This document shows positions 1 through 14,100 of a DNA stretch of 64,000 bases, in pieces. The first letter of the stretch is position 1; each line of letters opens with the position of its first letter. Location: positions 16,798,245 to 16,862,244 of the forward strand of contig CM040761.1 in assembly GCA_022829145.1 (NCBI GenBank), written 5' to 3'. The position numbers and the translations under genes were made by a program. This DNA comes from Albula goreensis. Taxonomy: Eukaryota; Chordata; Actinopteri; Albuliformes; Albulidae. Below the pieces are notes generated by a model. The model had not been told where the DNA came from. It saw only the letters and a program-made list of their open reading frames with translations, and ran no database searches.

Positions 1-1808
1 CTTTGGCAGATAGGGGGAGCTCTAGAGCCCATCTGCCCCAATGAACTGCAGAGAATAAACCTATACACACTAAGTGCTTCTGTAATAAAAACATATCACC
101 ATAATCATCATCCTCCTCCTCATCCTCCTCAATACCATTACTACTGGTCAATGGCCTATGCAGACTGAGCTTGCTCAAAGGGTAGCGCCACTCAAACAAC
201 CCAGTACAGCCTTGAAGCTGCTAAACGGCGAGTTTTACCTTCACTGAGACAGGCTATCTGAGATGCATCCTGCCCATTCAGCTGGGTCTACGGAGGCTCT
301 CTCTCACAGTGCATCACATCAGCGCATCACACCGCTAAGCCTGTCTGATCTGCTGAATCTGCTGCTGTAGCTGCAGCTGCAGCTATGGCAATGTGCTTGC
401 AGGAATGGAGGGTTTCTGTGAATAATCTCGCCTTAATTCCATCTCTTAATACCATCTCCCTCCCCAGGGCATTAGCAGTTATGTGTGTGTTTGTGTGTAT
501 ACTCGTGTGTGTATGAGTGCAAGACAGAAAATGTCTGTCTGCGTGGGTGTATGCATTTTGTGTTTGAAAGATAAAGAGTGAATATGCACTGTAAATACAA
601 AAGGCGGGGGGGATGGGGACAGATCCCCACTTGGTGAGAGAAGCTGAATTCCACACAGAAATGCTCAGGCATTTAAATCAGTCTCAGATGAGTTTCTTGT
701 TTCCATGAGCACCAGGGCCCTGTTCAAACTCAATGACCCCACCCACATGCACACATGCATGTTATCCCAACACACAACATAACGCCACATCCTCCCCAGC
801 TGTGCTGCTCAGCAACCCAAAACTACTGCATGGTGGGCACACCCTTCCCCTCTCCTTCATGCACCCTGCCTCAACAGGAGTTCTCTGCTTCTGAACATTG
901 ATTTTTACACACTCGACAGCTAATGGGGCAAAACTACTTATAAATGCAATACACAAAGAATGATTAGTGGGCCAGATGTGGATGTTCATGAGGTACAGCC
1001 CATGGGCTGGATTACACAGAATTACTTATTTAAATATATCTAGCATAAATCTGGGCTAAAAATAAGGATCTCCAGATAAACGATAGCTAGGCCCTTGACC
1101 TTGTGACCTTGCTACCATCAAGCCTACGGATTAATTATGCAAAATACAGATAGCATCCTGAACTGGAAGGTGATTTTATGTATATACTGGTAATTCTAAT
1201 TAATGGCAAAGTCTCATTATATCCTTTTGTCTCTCAGGTCACTGTGGGTCTGTACCAGCATGTGACATATGAAGCCTAAGTCCTCAGAGTCGTTCCAGGG
1301 CACTAGTGTAGAGACACAAATCGATTGAAGCCCAGATTGCCACATCACACAGGGATGTTACACAGAGTCTGCAAGAGAGGCCATGTCCGTGAACTCGAGA
1401 GAGCTCTTGAAGTACCAGCTGTTTCCAGAAAGATTAGTGCATATATAGAGGATGTGGAAAACTCAAGCTGGGAATCTCAAAGAGTTCTGGGCTTATCCTG
1501 AATTCCTACTGCAAAGGCCTCTGGGTTTATCAACAATCCATCTCTTCTCACACATGCAGGGAGATGACTGGATAAGCAATGAGTGCTTATTTTAAAGTTT
1601 TTTTTTTTGTTAAGACTTGGCAAGAGAACTGCACCCGCGAACACAATGTGGTCAAGGCCACAAGGTCACCGTACAGGTTTGATCTGGTTTATAGTGTGGC
1701 ACAGGTTTTCCTGAACCTTGATGGTGGCTGTAAAGAATATAAGCATTTTAAAAGCTGGTCCGAAAAGCTAACATTCTGCATTGCGCCCACACACACATAC
1801 AACTAAAA

Positions 1809-1948
<140 letters not shown>

Positions 1949-4023
1949 CCATGCACACAAACACTCACTTTCTATCCCTCACAATGCACCCATTTCCACA
2001 TTCAAATACTCACTGCTAGCATGTTACTCCCTGTGACTCTGATACATACCCTGACACATTCAGCCTCTCCCAGGCCCTGCATGTCTGAGTGGTGACTGTA
2101 AGGGGCGGGGCCTTCATGCATTACCCAATCTCCACAATCAGCTCCCTTGTACCTGCAAGACTATGAACCGCTGCAACACCTGCCTAGGAATCCAGAATGA
2201 TGCCTATCCCAAAACCTACAATGGCTGTGACCACCATGTGCCTAAAACGGTACCACACTGTGCATGCCATATGGATGACAGTAGCAACTTAGCACTTCTG
2301 CTTCCTGGTGTTCCCACAAATGGACAGAAATGAAAACGAATGAGTCATTCTATCGATCAGGCCACTGAGACAGAATACAGGTGGCAGCAGTGCTCACTCT
2401 AAAGCCACAGTCTGGTTTTTAAACCCTTTGAAAAGCATCCCTTTTAAAAAGTCCAGCTATGGTAGACAAACAAGGTCTCCTGGGCCTCCCACAGCAAATT
2501 TGATTTAACAAAATCTCCCACAAGGCCTCCCAAAAGGTCAAAGGTCAAAAGATTCGGGCAAGCACACACAGCACCAAATAAACACAGTTATATGAGCACT
2601 GACTGTGGCTGCGGTAGCTTGCACAATTACAGCCGCAGTGCTTTTCACAGTTCATTTAGATCTTTAAATATTTGCATATTTTATATAAAGAATACTTTGC
2701 TATTTAAATATATGATTTTCATATACAGGACAAACTCCACTTTCTAACAATACCAGTCTTATTTTTCAGCTCATAATATGAAGTGAATGAAGTCCTGTAA
2801 TCCTGGAGCATCTCTGAACACGTTTCTTAGGTTTTCAAGCTCTTTTTATCCCTTATCACCAGCAGTTCTATGTATTTTCATTTTGGGTAGTCAATTTACA
2901 GCCCCACAAATCATCTTTTTTTGAAGCCTCCAATATTGGTATGATATGTATGTGCTATAAAAAACACAGCAATCTTATTTTTAGCAGTTACAACAAGCAA
3001 CCAATTATGATGGAGCACATCACATATAGCTGCTTTTATTTGATTGCAAGACTGCCCACCAGCTCTCCAAAAGTACACTAGGAAGCACAGAACGGTGGAT
3101 TGTGCTGTGCAGCATGTCATCAAGCACGAACATGCAACAGCTCACAAGGGTCCATTGAGGGAGAACTGCAGCCTGTATTCTGAATGAGATTCAACAGCTG
3201 GCACTTACAGTGCAGTGCTATTTGCTACCACCCAGGGCCCTGCCGCGCACACTGATCAGAGCTCTCGGAGGGAAGACTCCCTATCCTAGCATGCCGAGCA
3301 GGCCCCTTAGCTATGGAAGCAGCCCATTATGTTTACAGTTTGAATGGGTAAACGTGGACTTCAAACAAAGGGCAGCACAGCGAGTGGATGTGTGTGCATG
3401 TGAATGTGAAATGAGTGCCACACATGTGTCAGAATGTTAGACACACAGCAAGAGACCATCTTTCTGTGTCATACTATGTCATCTATGTCATACTTTCATG
3501 TAGACGGCCTGGCAACACTATTGATGTTATCCTGCAAATGGACTATTGGATTGATTATCCGTGCATATATCGGAGAGAGAGCGAAAAAATGAAAGCACAA
3601 TATGAGGCACTTTCGGCTGGACTTAATCTTCAGTACCTACAAAGCACTCTCTCCCTAACATTTCAGCAAACAAAAGTAAGCAAATGTTGGTTTTATGGTG
3701 TCTTACGCATACTGAGTTCATTGGTCACTGCAACAGAAAGCTTTGCATGCTGAATCAGGATCTTTGCCACTCACTCACTGTGCGTTTCATTGCACCCTTT
3801 GCTGACAGGGGAAGGGAGCACCACACAGGGAAATTACATAGCGGGGCAAATCCCAGGGTGACATCACCACACACAAACAAGCCAGAACACTTCGACCTAC
3901 ATGACACACAAGAGATCGGCCTGAATGGGAAACACCCAGCTGACCTGGGAGCTGTCTGATGGTCTCTACTACAGGCCTGGCACATGAAGTGGGGAAGTGG
4001 GGGTTTACTCTGAAATAGGATGT

Positions 4024-4045
4024 CCCTTCCCCTTCCCCCGCCCCC
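4024..4045 (-). other. Predicted G-quadruplex motif
   Basis: On the minus strand the bases read as runs of 5, 5, 4 and 3 guanines separated by loops of 1, 2 and 2 bases. This fits the canonical four-run quadruplex pattern with very short loops. It would lie on the sense strand of the inferred ITSN1 first intron. Confidence 0.6.
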
Positions 4046-7000
4046 TTAAAACCTGCAGAAAGCCCACACGGCACAGAGCCAGTCTGCCTTAATCACTTCC
4101 AGGCACTCCTTCCAATGAAAGCAGTGGACAGCACCGACCCACAGGCTGAAGCAACACGCAGGCTCCTCCACAGTCAGACAGAAACACCCCGTCAGCAGAA
4201 ACACGTTGCACAATGTGCGAACACTCACAATGGGTAGTGTAGAAAGGAAAGAACATAAGAATGCGTGATGACGAGAACAGCCCATGCAGCCCTTCTAGAT
4301 TTGTCATTTATTTTCAGCCAACATTGTATCCAGCACTGAGTCAAGCCTGGATCCACCATGCAGCCTGACTCAACTACATGACCTGGCAAGCTGTTCTACA
4401 GATAAGGTTGTGACATCAGAACAGAATTTACCTGACCGATTTTCATGCCCCCATGAAAAGAAAAGCATTTCACTTTGGTAATCCCTTAAAACCTTGATTA
4501 AATCTCCCTTTACTTGGTTGGTCCAGTCCCCCTCAATTTACTACATTACTTAGTCATCTGGTATTAGTAACAGTGCATTCGAGCACACCACACAAACACA
4601 CAATCACACATATGTAATTTCAGTTTGGAAGAACAGCAGTTTTGCAGTTTTTCCATTCTATTCCAGACATAGACTCAAATACATGCTATGCTCTGGTTCA
4701 GGGCTTTGGGAACTAGTCAAATAGCCAGAGCCACCTTCACGATGAGCAAACAGGAAATGGCACTGTAATGAACTTCTGGTTGCACAATACTGTGACCATG
4801 GTGGTTGAGAGATTGAAAAGCATGACATTTCTACCCCCTGCATGCCACCCAAACCAGAAATAAACATGTCTCAAATACCATTGCAAAATGTTACACATAG
4901 CTTTGAGTAAAGAAAGCTGTCAAAGCCAAATGTAGTAAAAACCTTATCATACTCAATGCTCTCCAGATTCAAAGCCCACATACGGAGCTCTTAAATGAGA
5001 CATGGAACCTTAATTTGCTGCCGTTTATTTACAGCGGTGCTGCTGCGCATCATGTACTGTTCACTATAGGCTGTGCACAAAGGTTGCCTTCTAAGTGCAT
5101 AAACAGAGCGACTGTGATATTATTACCCGCCTGCCTGAGAGCTGAGCGCATGCTTTCCTTGCAGTGACGCTGACAGTGAGTGCTGCACATCATCATGGTG
5201 ACGCTAATCAGCAGAACAGGGCTCTGAGCGCTTCCTGAACCCACAAGACCCCACTGTGTTCACTGAGCTGTCTCAACATGCGGACAATAACCATGTGCAA
5301 CCATTAAGAAAAATCGGTTTTAATTTGATTTCCCTTTAGGCTCATATTCATCAAGGATATTTACACTGTTGTTGTTTATACTGTAAATCTCTTTACTGAC
5401 TGGATGCAAAGTGAATACCTCATCCTCATTCAATTAATACATAAATAGGCCTAAAATCATCTTGATCATGAGTTACATTTCCTCAAGACCTGCTGCTGAA
5501 CAGCAACAATGTTAACATGACACAGTCCACAAAATCAGGTATGTTAGCTGGGCAGCCCACTACAGAGGACGAGGACAGGAAAGCTGGATAAGGTAGTTCA
5601 CATAGCTTATTTGTTCATGTACAAATAAAACTGACTTCAGTGCCTACTAGATTAGTGAATAACAAGCGGATCTCACATGCTCAACTAATATGCTAAATAG
5701 TACAGAAAAAGGACAGGCAAGGGGCACAGACTCAAGCATCCTCCCTCTGACGTCACAACAAAACAAGCTTAAGGCAGGGCACCTACTGCGCTGTACGTGT
5801 GAAAGCTGCCAGCAGTGCCATGCTGCCATGCCACATTAACATTTAAAACTGCAGGCTGAGGAGGAAATCCAGGCAAGCCAATTACAACCACAGACCTTCT
5901 GAGGGACACCCAAACAAGCCAACCATGACCGCTGAGCTTTAGAACATAGAACAAGGGGTCAGAGCTCTGTGACTTTCACGCCTCTTCCCCGCTAGACCAG
6001 AGTGATGGTGACAGTTATTTCAAAAGGGGATGTTTACGACACGCAGACTGCTCAGCTGTGAGAGGCACTGAGTCATCGGCTCCTTGCATATCTGAAAAAT
6101 GAAAAGGCCCTTGTGTGGTATATATGCTCCCGATTTGTCTCTGAATCGTGCTATTTGTAAAAAAACCTCATTAACCTAAATAAATGACTGGCTTACAGAT
6201 TAAGGTTACTTGCCTCTATGTACAGTGTTGGTTACAGTAGGCCAGTGTATGAGTCCATTGTGAGGCACTGTCTGACAACCAGCCTGAAACCTAAACTGAA
6301 CCTAAAACTGATTGATTGCTCAACTGATTGACTAATACAACACAAAAACAAACATCATTTCTCACAGCTGAAAGAGCTTCCTGCTCTCCAAGTCTAGGTG
6401 CGAGTGTTGACTTGCCACATGTGTACATTTTTCCCCTGATTCACATTGGACCTGACATTGATTCTTGTTGCCTTGATGGCTCAAGACTATGGTTCTGTCA
6501 CAATTGCCAAAGAGCTCTCCTGGGTGCACTCAGCATTCGAAAGATCTTCCACTGGAACTGAAGGATCATTAACATTTTGCAATGGCAACTCCAGATTGAG
6601 AAATTCCCAATAAAAGCAGAGTGCCAAAACAGCCGAGATAAACCTCCAGGCCTCCAGGATATAGCCATGTGCCACTGAACCCCTATGCACACCACCTAAC
6701 TTCCACATTGCTAGGTCACTTGGAGTCAACTTTCTGAGGAAGCCTGAATGGAGCCTGGGTCGTGTGGTAATTGCATTGAGACATACCCCCAAATGCTCAC
6801 TTTCAAAGTTCACACCCAAACCCTTGATTATCTTTCCATAACTCACCAATGCGGCTGTTATCATGTTTGCACTAGGGTGGGTATGCAAATATTCCTCCTA
6901 CAAATTTACTTTGACTTTTTTTTACTCTAAAGAAAGCAAGAATAGTCTGTCGATATCTCAGAGTGCTGTGAAGAGGGCTACCACATCAGGAGCTGATTTT

Positions 7001-10000
7001 CACTTGTTAAAAATAAGTAAATCTCTCACACTTGCCATCAGCGGTATTTTCTATGGTCTTGACTATGAACACACCATTGGCTTTGCTGTGCAATCACTTC
7101 TCTTCCAGTGGATTCTTGTGGCCACACTTTACTGTTTCTTCCTGGCTAAAGTATATCCATCTGTACTCATGTCTCTTGTCCAAAGTTTCATGCATTATGT
7201 GATTTTGGTAAGGACAGAGGAGGACAAAGCTGGAAGACTTGCAGCAGAACCCAATGCAGCAGAATCTGATAGTGGTGTAACAGTGGGGCGTGGAGGGTGA
7301 GAGGGGTATTAATAGCTCCCATTCACACGTCACCATGGAGGAGCCAAGAGGGCCACACACTGCAGTGCGAGTGTGACGGGCTGTCACTACCATAACACTG
7401 CTCACAGAACTGCCTGCACCCTGCCATTATGGCTCTCCCCCACATGCTAACCAAGGATGACTGCAAAATGCCAGCCTCCAACTGGGTACACTGATAATGG
7501 TGTCCCTCGATAACAATGCTCAATGTGCAATTATTTTTTTATTCATTTGAGGACAGGACTACATTCGCCAAACTACCTAAGAGCCCCATACTCACAGAGG
7601 AACACTGCGCTTTGCTGCATGCCCTAGATGCCCCACTGCAGATACTGAAGTTTTTACAACATTTACATGCTTTGTCCGTAGCTCTAGAGAAGAGTCACAG
7701 TGCTAGCTAAAAGGAGGTAACATAACAGGTGTCCTGCCACTGCAACCACAGAAGAATAGCCTAATGGTACTGCCACAAGATTTTCAGGTGAAGCAGAGTT
7801 GACCTTTTTGAAATTCCACACCACAATGGAAACCACAAATGAGACGCAATCTGCAAAAACCCTGCACCATGGTGCCACCTGAAATAGGAATGAAAAATCA
7901 ATCTGGTTAAGATGGAAAAGATGGATGCCAGGAAGATTCAAACAATGTCAGAAAGGATCCCTCAAAAGCAGGTGGGCAGACTGGTGAAGACTTGTAGGTG
8001 TATTGAACCACATGTTCCTCAGAGGATGACCACAAAAATCCTGCAATGCTTATCTGCACCTGCCTCTTTGAGACGGGCTCACCGTAAGCGAGAGACACAT
8101 GAGAGGCACGGGTCGTGGTGCTGGGAGCTGCAGTCAGCAGCTAGCGCTGTTGCACGGCAGGGCAGAACTCTTAAATCAGATGTCATGAACAGCAGTGTGG
8201 ATGTGCAGTGCTGCTCTCTGATCCTCTGCGCTGCGGCACGCTCTGGGTTTAATGCAGACGCTCTCCTTCGCGAAGCTGCAGGGCCTCTCAGCGTGAGCCT
8301 GTGTTGGGGTGACACAGCTCTGCAGGCGGAAAGGAACAAAGCGCAACAACCGATGGCAACACACACATGGCGCACATACGCACAGCTTCAAGCACCTGCA
8401 AACACAGGCAGGCCCACGGCCCTGAAGCCCCTGCTGCAGCACCCAAAAACCCAGAGACACCAGCCCAACCAGTCACTGTCCATCATAATATGGCTCTCTG
8501 TCAACATGCCTGCCCAGAGGGCTCTGGCTCTGAGCCTTCCCTTCCTGTACTTTATTGGGAAGAAGGGGGTGAGGTCTACCGCCTTCCCTCATAAAGCTTC
8601 ATTATAATCTTTCAGAAGCACTGGTACCTGAAATTATTTTAAGCACAGGAGGCACCAGGGGAAATTAAATAGAGAAGTCAGGTTTTGCACATAACACACC
8701 ACCTCGAGTACACTCTGAGGTTGGCAGAACTTTGCATGTGTTAAACAGAGTTTGTTATGGGAAAACCATCAGAGAGAAATAGAATTATTGAAACAGAATA
8801 CAGAGCTCAGTAGACTGGAAAATCTACTACCCCCCCTCCCTGATCCCATTCTCCCTAAGAGGCCTGCAGGATCCTCTGCCCCTTTCAGAGGCAAAATGAA
8901 CACAAACCACTCTGCAGTGCATGCTGGGATTTAGCACTGGCAGCTCAGCGGCCTTGTGGCTGATCCAGGACTTGGGATTCTCAAAGGCTCAAACAATGAA
9001 GGCCACATTATCCCCAGCAAGGTCATGAGGAGGCAACAGCATGCCTGCATGGCACAATTTTGGTTTCCTCTTCAAAAAGCAAAGCAAGAATTAAAAAAAG
9101 GAAACAATCTGCATTTCCAAGGCCGCCTGGGTGGATCTGCTGTGGTCAGGACGAGGAGGGGGGTCACGTCCTGAGAGGGCCATTGTCCTGTGGTTCTGCC
9201 CTAAGAGAAACCTGACCGCTCTAATCGCTTTGCCATGGTCTTCTTTGACACTGATGGAGACAAATACAACCTGCACTTAACATCCGGACACTTTCTCCAA
9301 ACAATGCTTTAGGGGAAAATAGGGGGAAGCAGTTGACACCTTGTGCCTATGTAACTCATGTGCTGTTCCGTCTGTGAATGTTTCCAATGAGGGAACACTG
9401 TGAGCACTGCATCTTCCCAGGTCATTCTTTTGCAACTAAGCATTTAACAAAAACTCCCTTTTTGTGCATGGTTTTTTTCTGTCATTTTGGTCCATTCAAA
9501 AAGTGTAGTAGCACTTTTGAATCCTCAAGCTCTCCTAACCTCTCATTTCTTTCTCTCTCTGCAGGTTCACCCTGATCAACTGTATCCCCGGGTCTCAGTG
9601 GAGCAAAGTCTTCACTTTGTGGGACCAATGCTACTGTTCTGTTCGAATGACAGCTGTCGTTTTCCAGAGAGACACTGAAGTCCTGTGGGATTCTTTCCTT
9701 TGTAATAAAGTCAGTCCTTGGAAAACTAAGGGAAACAGCAGACTGCTGATGCATTCAGAGGGCCTTGGCAATGACCTCCCACAACCCCTCCACCCCCAAA
9801 AAAAAAAAAATAACATCCCCAATACAAAGAAAGGTAGCAAAAAATGCAAGAAAGAAACAACAGAAGATGGAGCAGTCTGCTCTGATTGGCCAAGGATCAT
9901 CGCAGTGAAGCACTGGAATACTACCATCTGCAACTGGACATCTGAGCTGTAGCCACACTGCTATGGTCAGTCACAGTGTGGGTGGACACACAGGCAAACC

Positions 10001-12479
10001 TGGTTCAAATTATTCTTTTATCCTCCAATAACTATAAACAAAAACACATGTGGTGTCACAGAGCTGTTCCACCACAATGACCCCTGCAAAAATCAATAAG
10101 AAAATAAGACGAAAACATGAGAAGGATGTCACATAAAAAATGAAGTACAGGATGTTGCACCTAATTACACAAATTCTGACACTCCCAAGAGCTGGAATTT
10201 AGTCCCAGGTCAGAAAGTTGACTGCAGGGACTCCTGATTCCAAACTCACACAGCCTCTCTTCACTGCAGGTAACGGTTCGAGTATGTGCCACAGTGCAAA
10301 GCAGGACAGTGCAACACACTGCTCCAGTTAAACACTCCTTCCCCTGCAGGCCCCTGGCCCCCAAGTGGGAGGGTCAGGTCGACCCCCTAAAAGCCAAAAG
10401 GGCCAGTCACAAAAGCTCTAGGTGAAACACACCAAATCTGTCCAATCAAGATGACCATCTTAATGGGACATCATCATCATCTAGGTATAACTCATTTAGG
10501 AGATGATGGCCTGGTGATCAGAATTGTACATAAATTCTTAATATATCCATGTTCATCCACAGTAATGCTAACAGTATTTTAACTAAGAGACGGATCTAAA
10601 ATAACACCCCTTTGGACCCAAGGTGGAATGAGTTGTTGATGTTCTTCTATCTCCATTGTATGACAGAAAAATAAATTCAACTGTAATTTATTTATAGAAT
10701 GTGTGATTGGTGAAGCTCAGACCTATGGAGGTGAAGGCCATGCTCAAACTGGCCTCACCAGGCAATTTGGGTAACTGATTGCAGAGAAATGTGCAGAGGT
10801 AGGAGTAGCTCTGAAATGCGGGCAATGCAAGGATTTAACTTGCACAAAGATGTCCCACATGAATATATTTTCAAGAAAGCAATTTATGACCCAAGAATGA
10901 CAGTGTCAATATTGAATAAGGACAGCGATGCAGCCACAGGATTATATGCCCTCCTGGAATCTGTCTGGCAGCAAATGAGGAAAAAGAAATGGTTACAATC
11001 ATGCAAGATGATAGGATCCCATTCAGAGTTAACCTCAGTTTAACCTTGTTATTGCTTCTGTCTATATCCCTTTCTTCTTTCTCCTCTCCCTACCTCCATC
11101 CCTTCTGTACACAACCAGTCACCTAGAATTACTGAGAAATATCAATGAGACACTGTGATCCTACAGCTGCTGTCTCAAACAGGATGATCTCAAGGACACT
11201 ATGGAACATTCAGTGAGGCTCAGTACTGCAGCAGCTATACCCTTGTTTCTGGATAAATACAAGCTAACTCCACAGACACATAACATTACAAACCTCCTTC
11301 AAAACTGACACAATTATCCTTCTGAATATGCAAAAGACATGATTAAGGTAACCAGAGATTATCAGAATTTTACTTATTTATTTTTACTTACAATGGATAC
11401 GTGTCCCTTTGAAGGTAGACTTGCATGGTTTTACATTACCCATGTACACTGCTGGATGTTTACTAATAGAATTTAAAAATTACCTTAAGGGTGCAACAAA
11501 ATTACTCCACCTGGAAATCAAACTTGCAACCAGCTGGTTACAAAACCAGTTCCCTAATCACTTCCCCATATTCCTAAAAGATGAAGCAAGAGAGAGCACA
11601 GGCAAAGATTTGATGAACGGATTAAACAGGAGTATGGCTCCTGACAGTTGAAGTTCACAGCTCAGAGAAACACCTCAGCAAACATTATCCCAAAGAGTGT
11701 TAAGGCAGTAACAAAAACTGTAATCTTCAAAGAGCTGGAACAAGGGCCATCTTTACAGGCCAGGATTATATTGAAACACTGGGATAAATGCATGGTTCAG
11801 TCAAAAGTTTTGCAACGTCAAAGAAAAAGATTATCACCAGTAAATGGTGTTCATTCAATCTTGCATTTCGGCTTTTGGGTAGGGAGTGAATAAAGATCTG
11901 AGAACTAATTCGAGGACCCAGTTAATGTTAGTCTACACAACAGATAATTCTTCACAACAGATTCGGGGGTAGTTAACGTTACATCAGTGGTGTATGAGAA
12001 CCAAGGATGGAATTAGGGATGACCCAGGTGATGACATGAGGAGTCTTCATTATTCCTGTACTGTTACATAGACGGTCACCCATTCAAATCATTGTCATTT
12101 CTGGTGATTCGAATAACGACACATTTTGTGGTGAATTTATTGGAACGTTTAAATCACGGAGTATTGCCTTCATTATTGAACAGCCATGAGCAGAGCAGCT
12201 TGTCGCGTGTCACTTAAATCTGGGCTAAAACTCTTTAACGAATCTGTCATTAAAATGGTTGGCAAGGGTTACGTGATGAAATCGTTATGACATTTGTGAT
12301 AAAATAGTTATTACTGTTTATTTTAGGCAATAGACAATTATTAGAGAACGAATTAAATACAACACATAGAAGGTCTGGGTTAATCATTTAAACTGATAAT
12401 TTCCAACAAGGCAATTGCTACATTTAAGAAGGGATTATAACCTCATTGACGTTTGCGAATACTATCACACGGGTCGTTA

Positions 12480-13400
12480 TCATAACCTTATCATATATCA
12501 CTAGCTAGACATAGGAAGCCAGCTTTCAGTGTACTGCATAGCAACACCTGCAATGCCCGTAACATTGACGAACGTGTTTAGCTAACATTAGCTACCACGT
12601 AACCGGATGAATTACAAGCGAGACACCCCACAGCATTTAGATGAAGCCAGATGTTTGGTAAACCGTTAGCTAGTCCAAAAATTCATTGAAATGAAATATC
12701 CAACGTTTTTACCTTTCAAATTAGGATACTAGACTGCTAGCGAGCTAACAGAGAAGTAACCAGTGATGATTTGCCACCGAATCGAAATATCGCCAAAACG
12801 TTAGTATAAAATGTTGCAGTCATGGCTTGCTTGCTAGGTAGCTGTCTAGTGAACGAAAATTGCATACTCACTGTCCTGAGAGCAACAAATCCAGCATCTT
12901 TCACATTATTTCAAAACAGTAGCAACATAAGGTTATCATATTAGCTTTCAGCTACAGTGCATGAATGGATAAATCCAGCTATGGATATCGCTAGCAATTC
13001 AGACGCTGCTAGCTAGCTCAAGTGCGGCACCTAATCTTATTGGGGCACACACTGATGCAACTACGTTAGCTAGCTAGCGCAAACATTGGCCATTAATTAG
13101 CTAACTGGCTTTAGCATGCTAGCTTGCGTGAGGAAAGACCGCAGCATGTCGAAGTTTCCATTTTAAAATTAAATTCAGATTTACACAATGTTACGTATTA
13201 AGTACCTTGCTAACATCCTTACATTTTCCCTAAGAGAGGACTGAATTTCGTATGGAGGTATATGCTAGCATCTCATTCTATCGATCGGAAAACAGCAGCA
13301 GTGATTTTCTTCCAGGGTGACCCCGCGCTAGGTAGCTGGCTAGTCTACTAGCATTAGTCCTGATCCAAGCTAGCTAACGTTAAGCAATGCTTTCCTAAGA
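12480..13400. repeat. GCTAGC/AACGTTAGC-rich tract
   Basis: The interval is densely sprinkled with overlapping GCTA, TAGC, CTAG and AACGTTAGC words, for example around 12580, 12735, 13010, 13068, 13110, 13330 and 13370. It is not a strict tandem array. The density is far above that of the flanking DNA and ends just before the inferred ITSN1 first exon. Confidence 0.5.
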
Positions 13401-13477
13401 CGGACCCATCCTGTGCAATTCTCTCCTCAAAATAAGGGAATATATAATGCCAAAGAAAACAAAACTAATATTCTTAC

Positions 13478-13660
13478 CTCATAATTGGCGCTCCATTATA
13501 AACGACAGCCTCACTATTAAAGCATAAAATATCTTAAAACAATAAATTCCTACAGCAGATGCCAGGATTTTCTCTCACACCGACTCCCGTTTCTTTCCTC
13601 CCTGGGAACCGCCGTACTGCTACGCAACCACAATACGCAACCCTCCCACATACGTAACCA
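13478..13660 (-). other. ITSN1: Probable non-coding first exon of ITSN1
   Basis: A good minus-strand splice donor (exon ending in GAG followed by GTAAGAA) has its last exon base at 13478. Upstream on the minus strand the sequence changes to a CpG-containing, CCAAT-box-rich promoter. There is no convincing start codon with a conserved protein, which agrees with the untranslated first exon of vertebrate ITSN1. The gene name rests on the head-to-head position relative to CRYZL1. The transcription start is not visible, so the outer limit is a guess. Confidence 0.4.
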
Positions 13661-14100
13661 CACCTTCTAGTGTGTCGTTTCCAAGGATTGATAAGACTTT
13701 TAACCAATAGAGTTTCAAATTCACGATTTACTGCCGTCATCAGAAGCCTTCGACCAATAGAGTCACTCATAACACACAAATGATGTCCAATTAGACAAAT
13801 AGCAGAGCACATTCCAACTCGCGTCTCTGTTTTGCATTTTATCCAATGAACTGACTCTGGATCAGATAATTTTTTTCCTCATTACATTTGAGTACCGAGG
13901 AAGGGTTAGGTGAGGTGAACCTGGATCGGTTGTTGCTGGAGGTGGGGCAGACTTTATTTTACGTCATCGCTGAAAAATTCAGGAATTATTTTCGCTTTCT
14001 TGCAGCAATCTCAAATGATTGATAGTCTTTACCACAAATAAAGTAGCAAGTGCAACTAAATTGACAGCCAAAGTTACCAATCGACGTTGGGTTTACAATC
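13600..14100. promoter_or_regulatory. Divergent promoter ITSN1 / CRYZL1
   Basis: This is the head-to-head intergenic region. An identical 11-bp block ACCAATAGAGT, containing a CCAAT (NF-Y type) box, occurs at 13703-13713 and again exactly 50 bp later at 13753-13763. Further CCAAT words are at about 13788 and 13840. A motif TACGYAACC is repeated three times at 13621, 13634 and 13651. A CRE-like TACGTCA is near 13960. Clustered CCAAT boxes and CpG-bearing motifs are typical of TATA-less divergent promoters. The assignment is from position and motifs only. Confidence 0.5.

Noticed and set aside
6487..6888. 133-aa minus-strand frame and an overlapping 145-aa plus-strand frame (6863-7300)
   Set aside because: No recognisable domain or splice-supported extension was found; both strands are stop-poor here, so chance is the simplest explanation.
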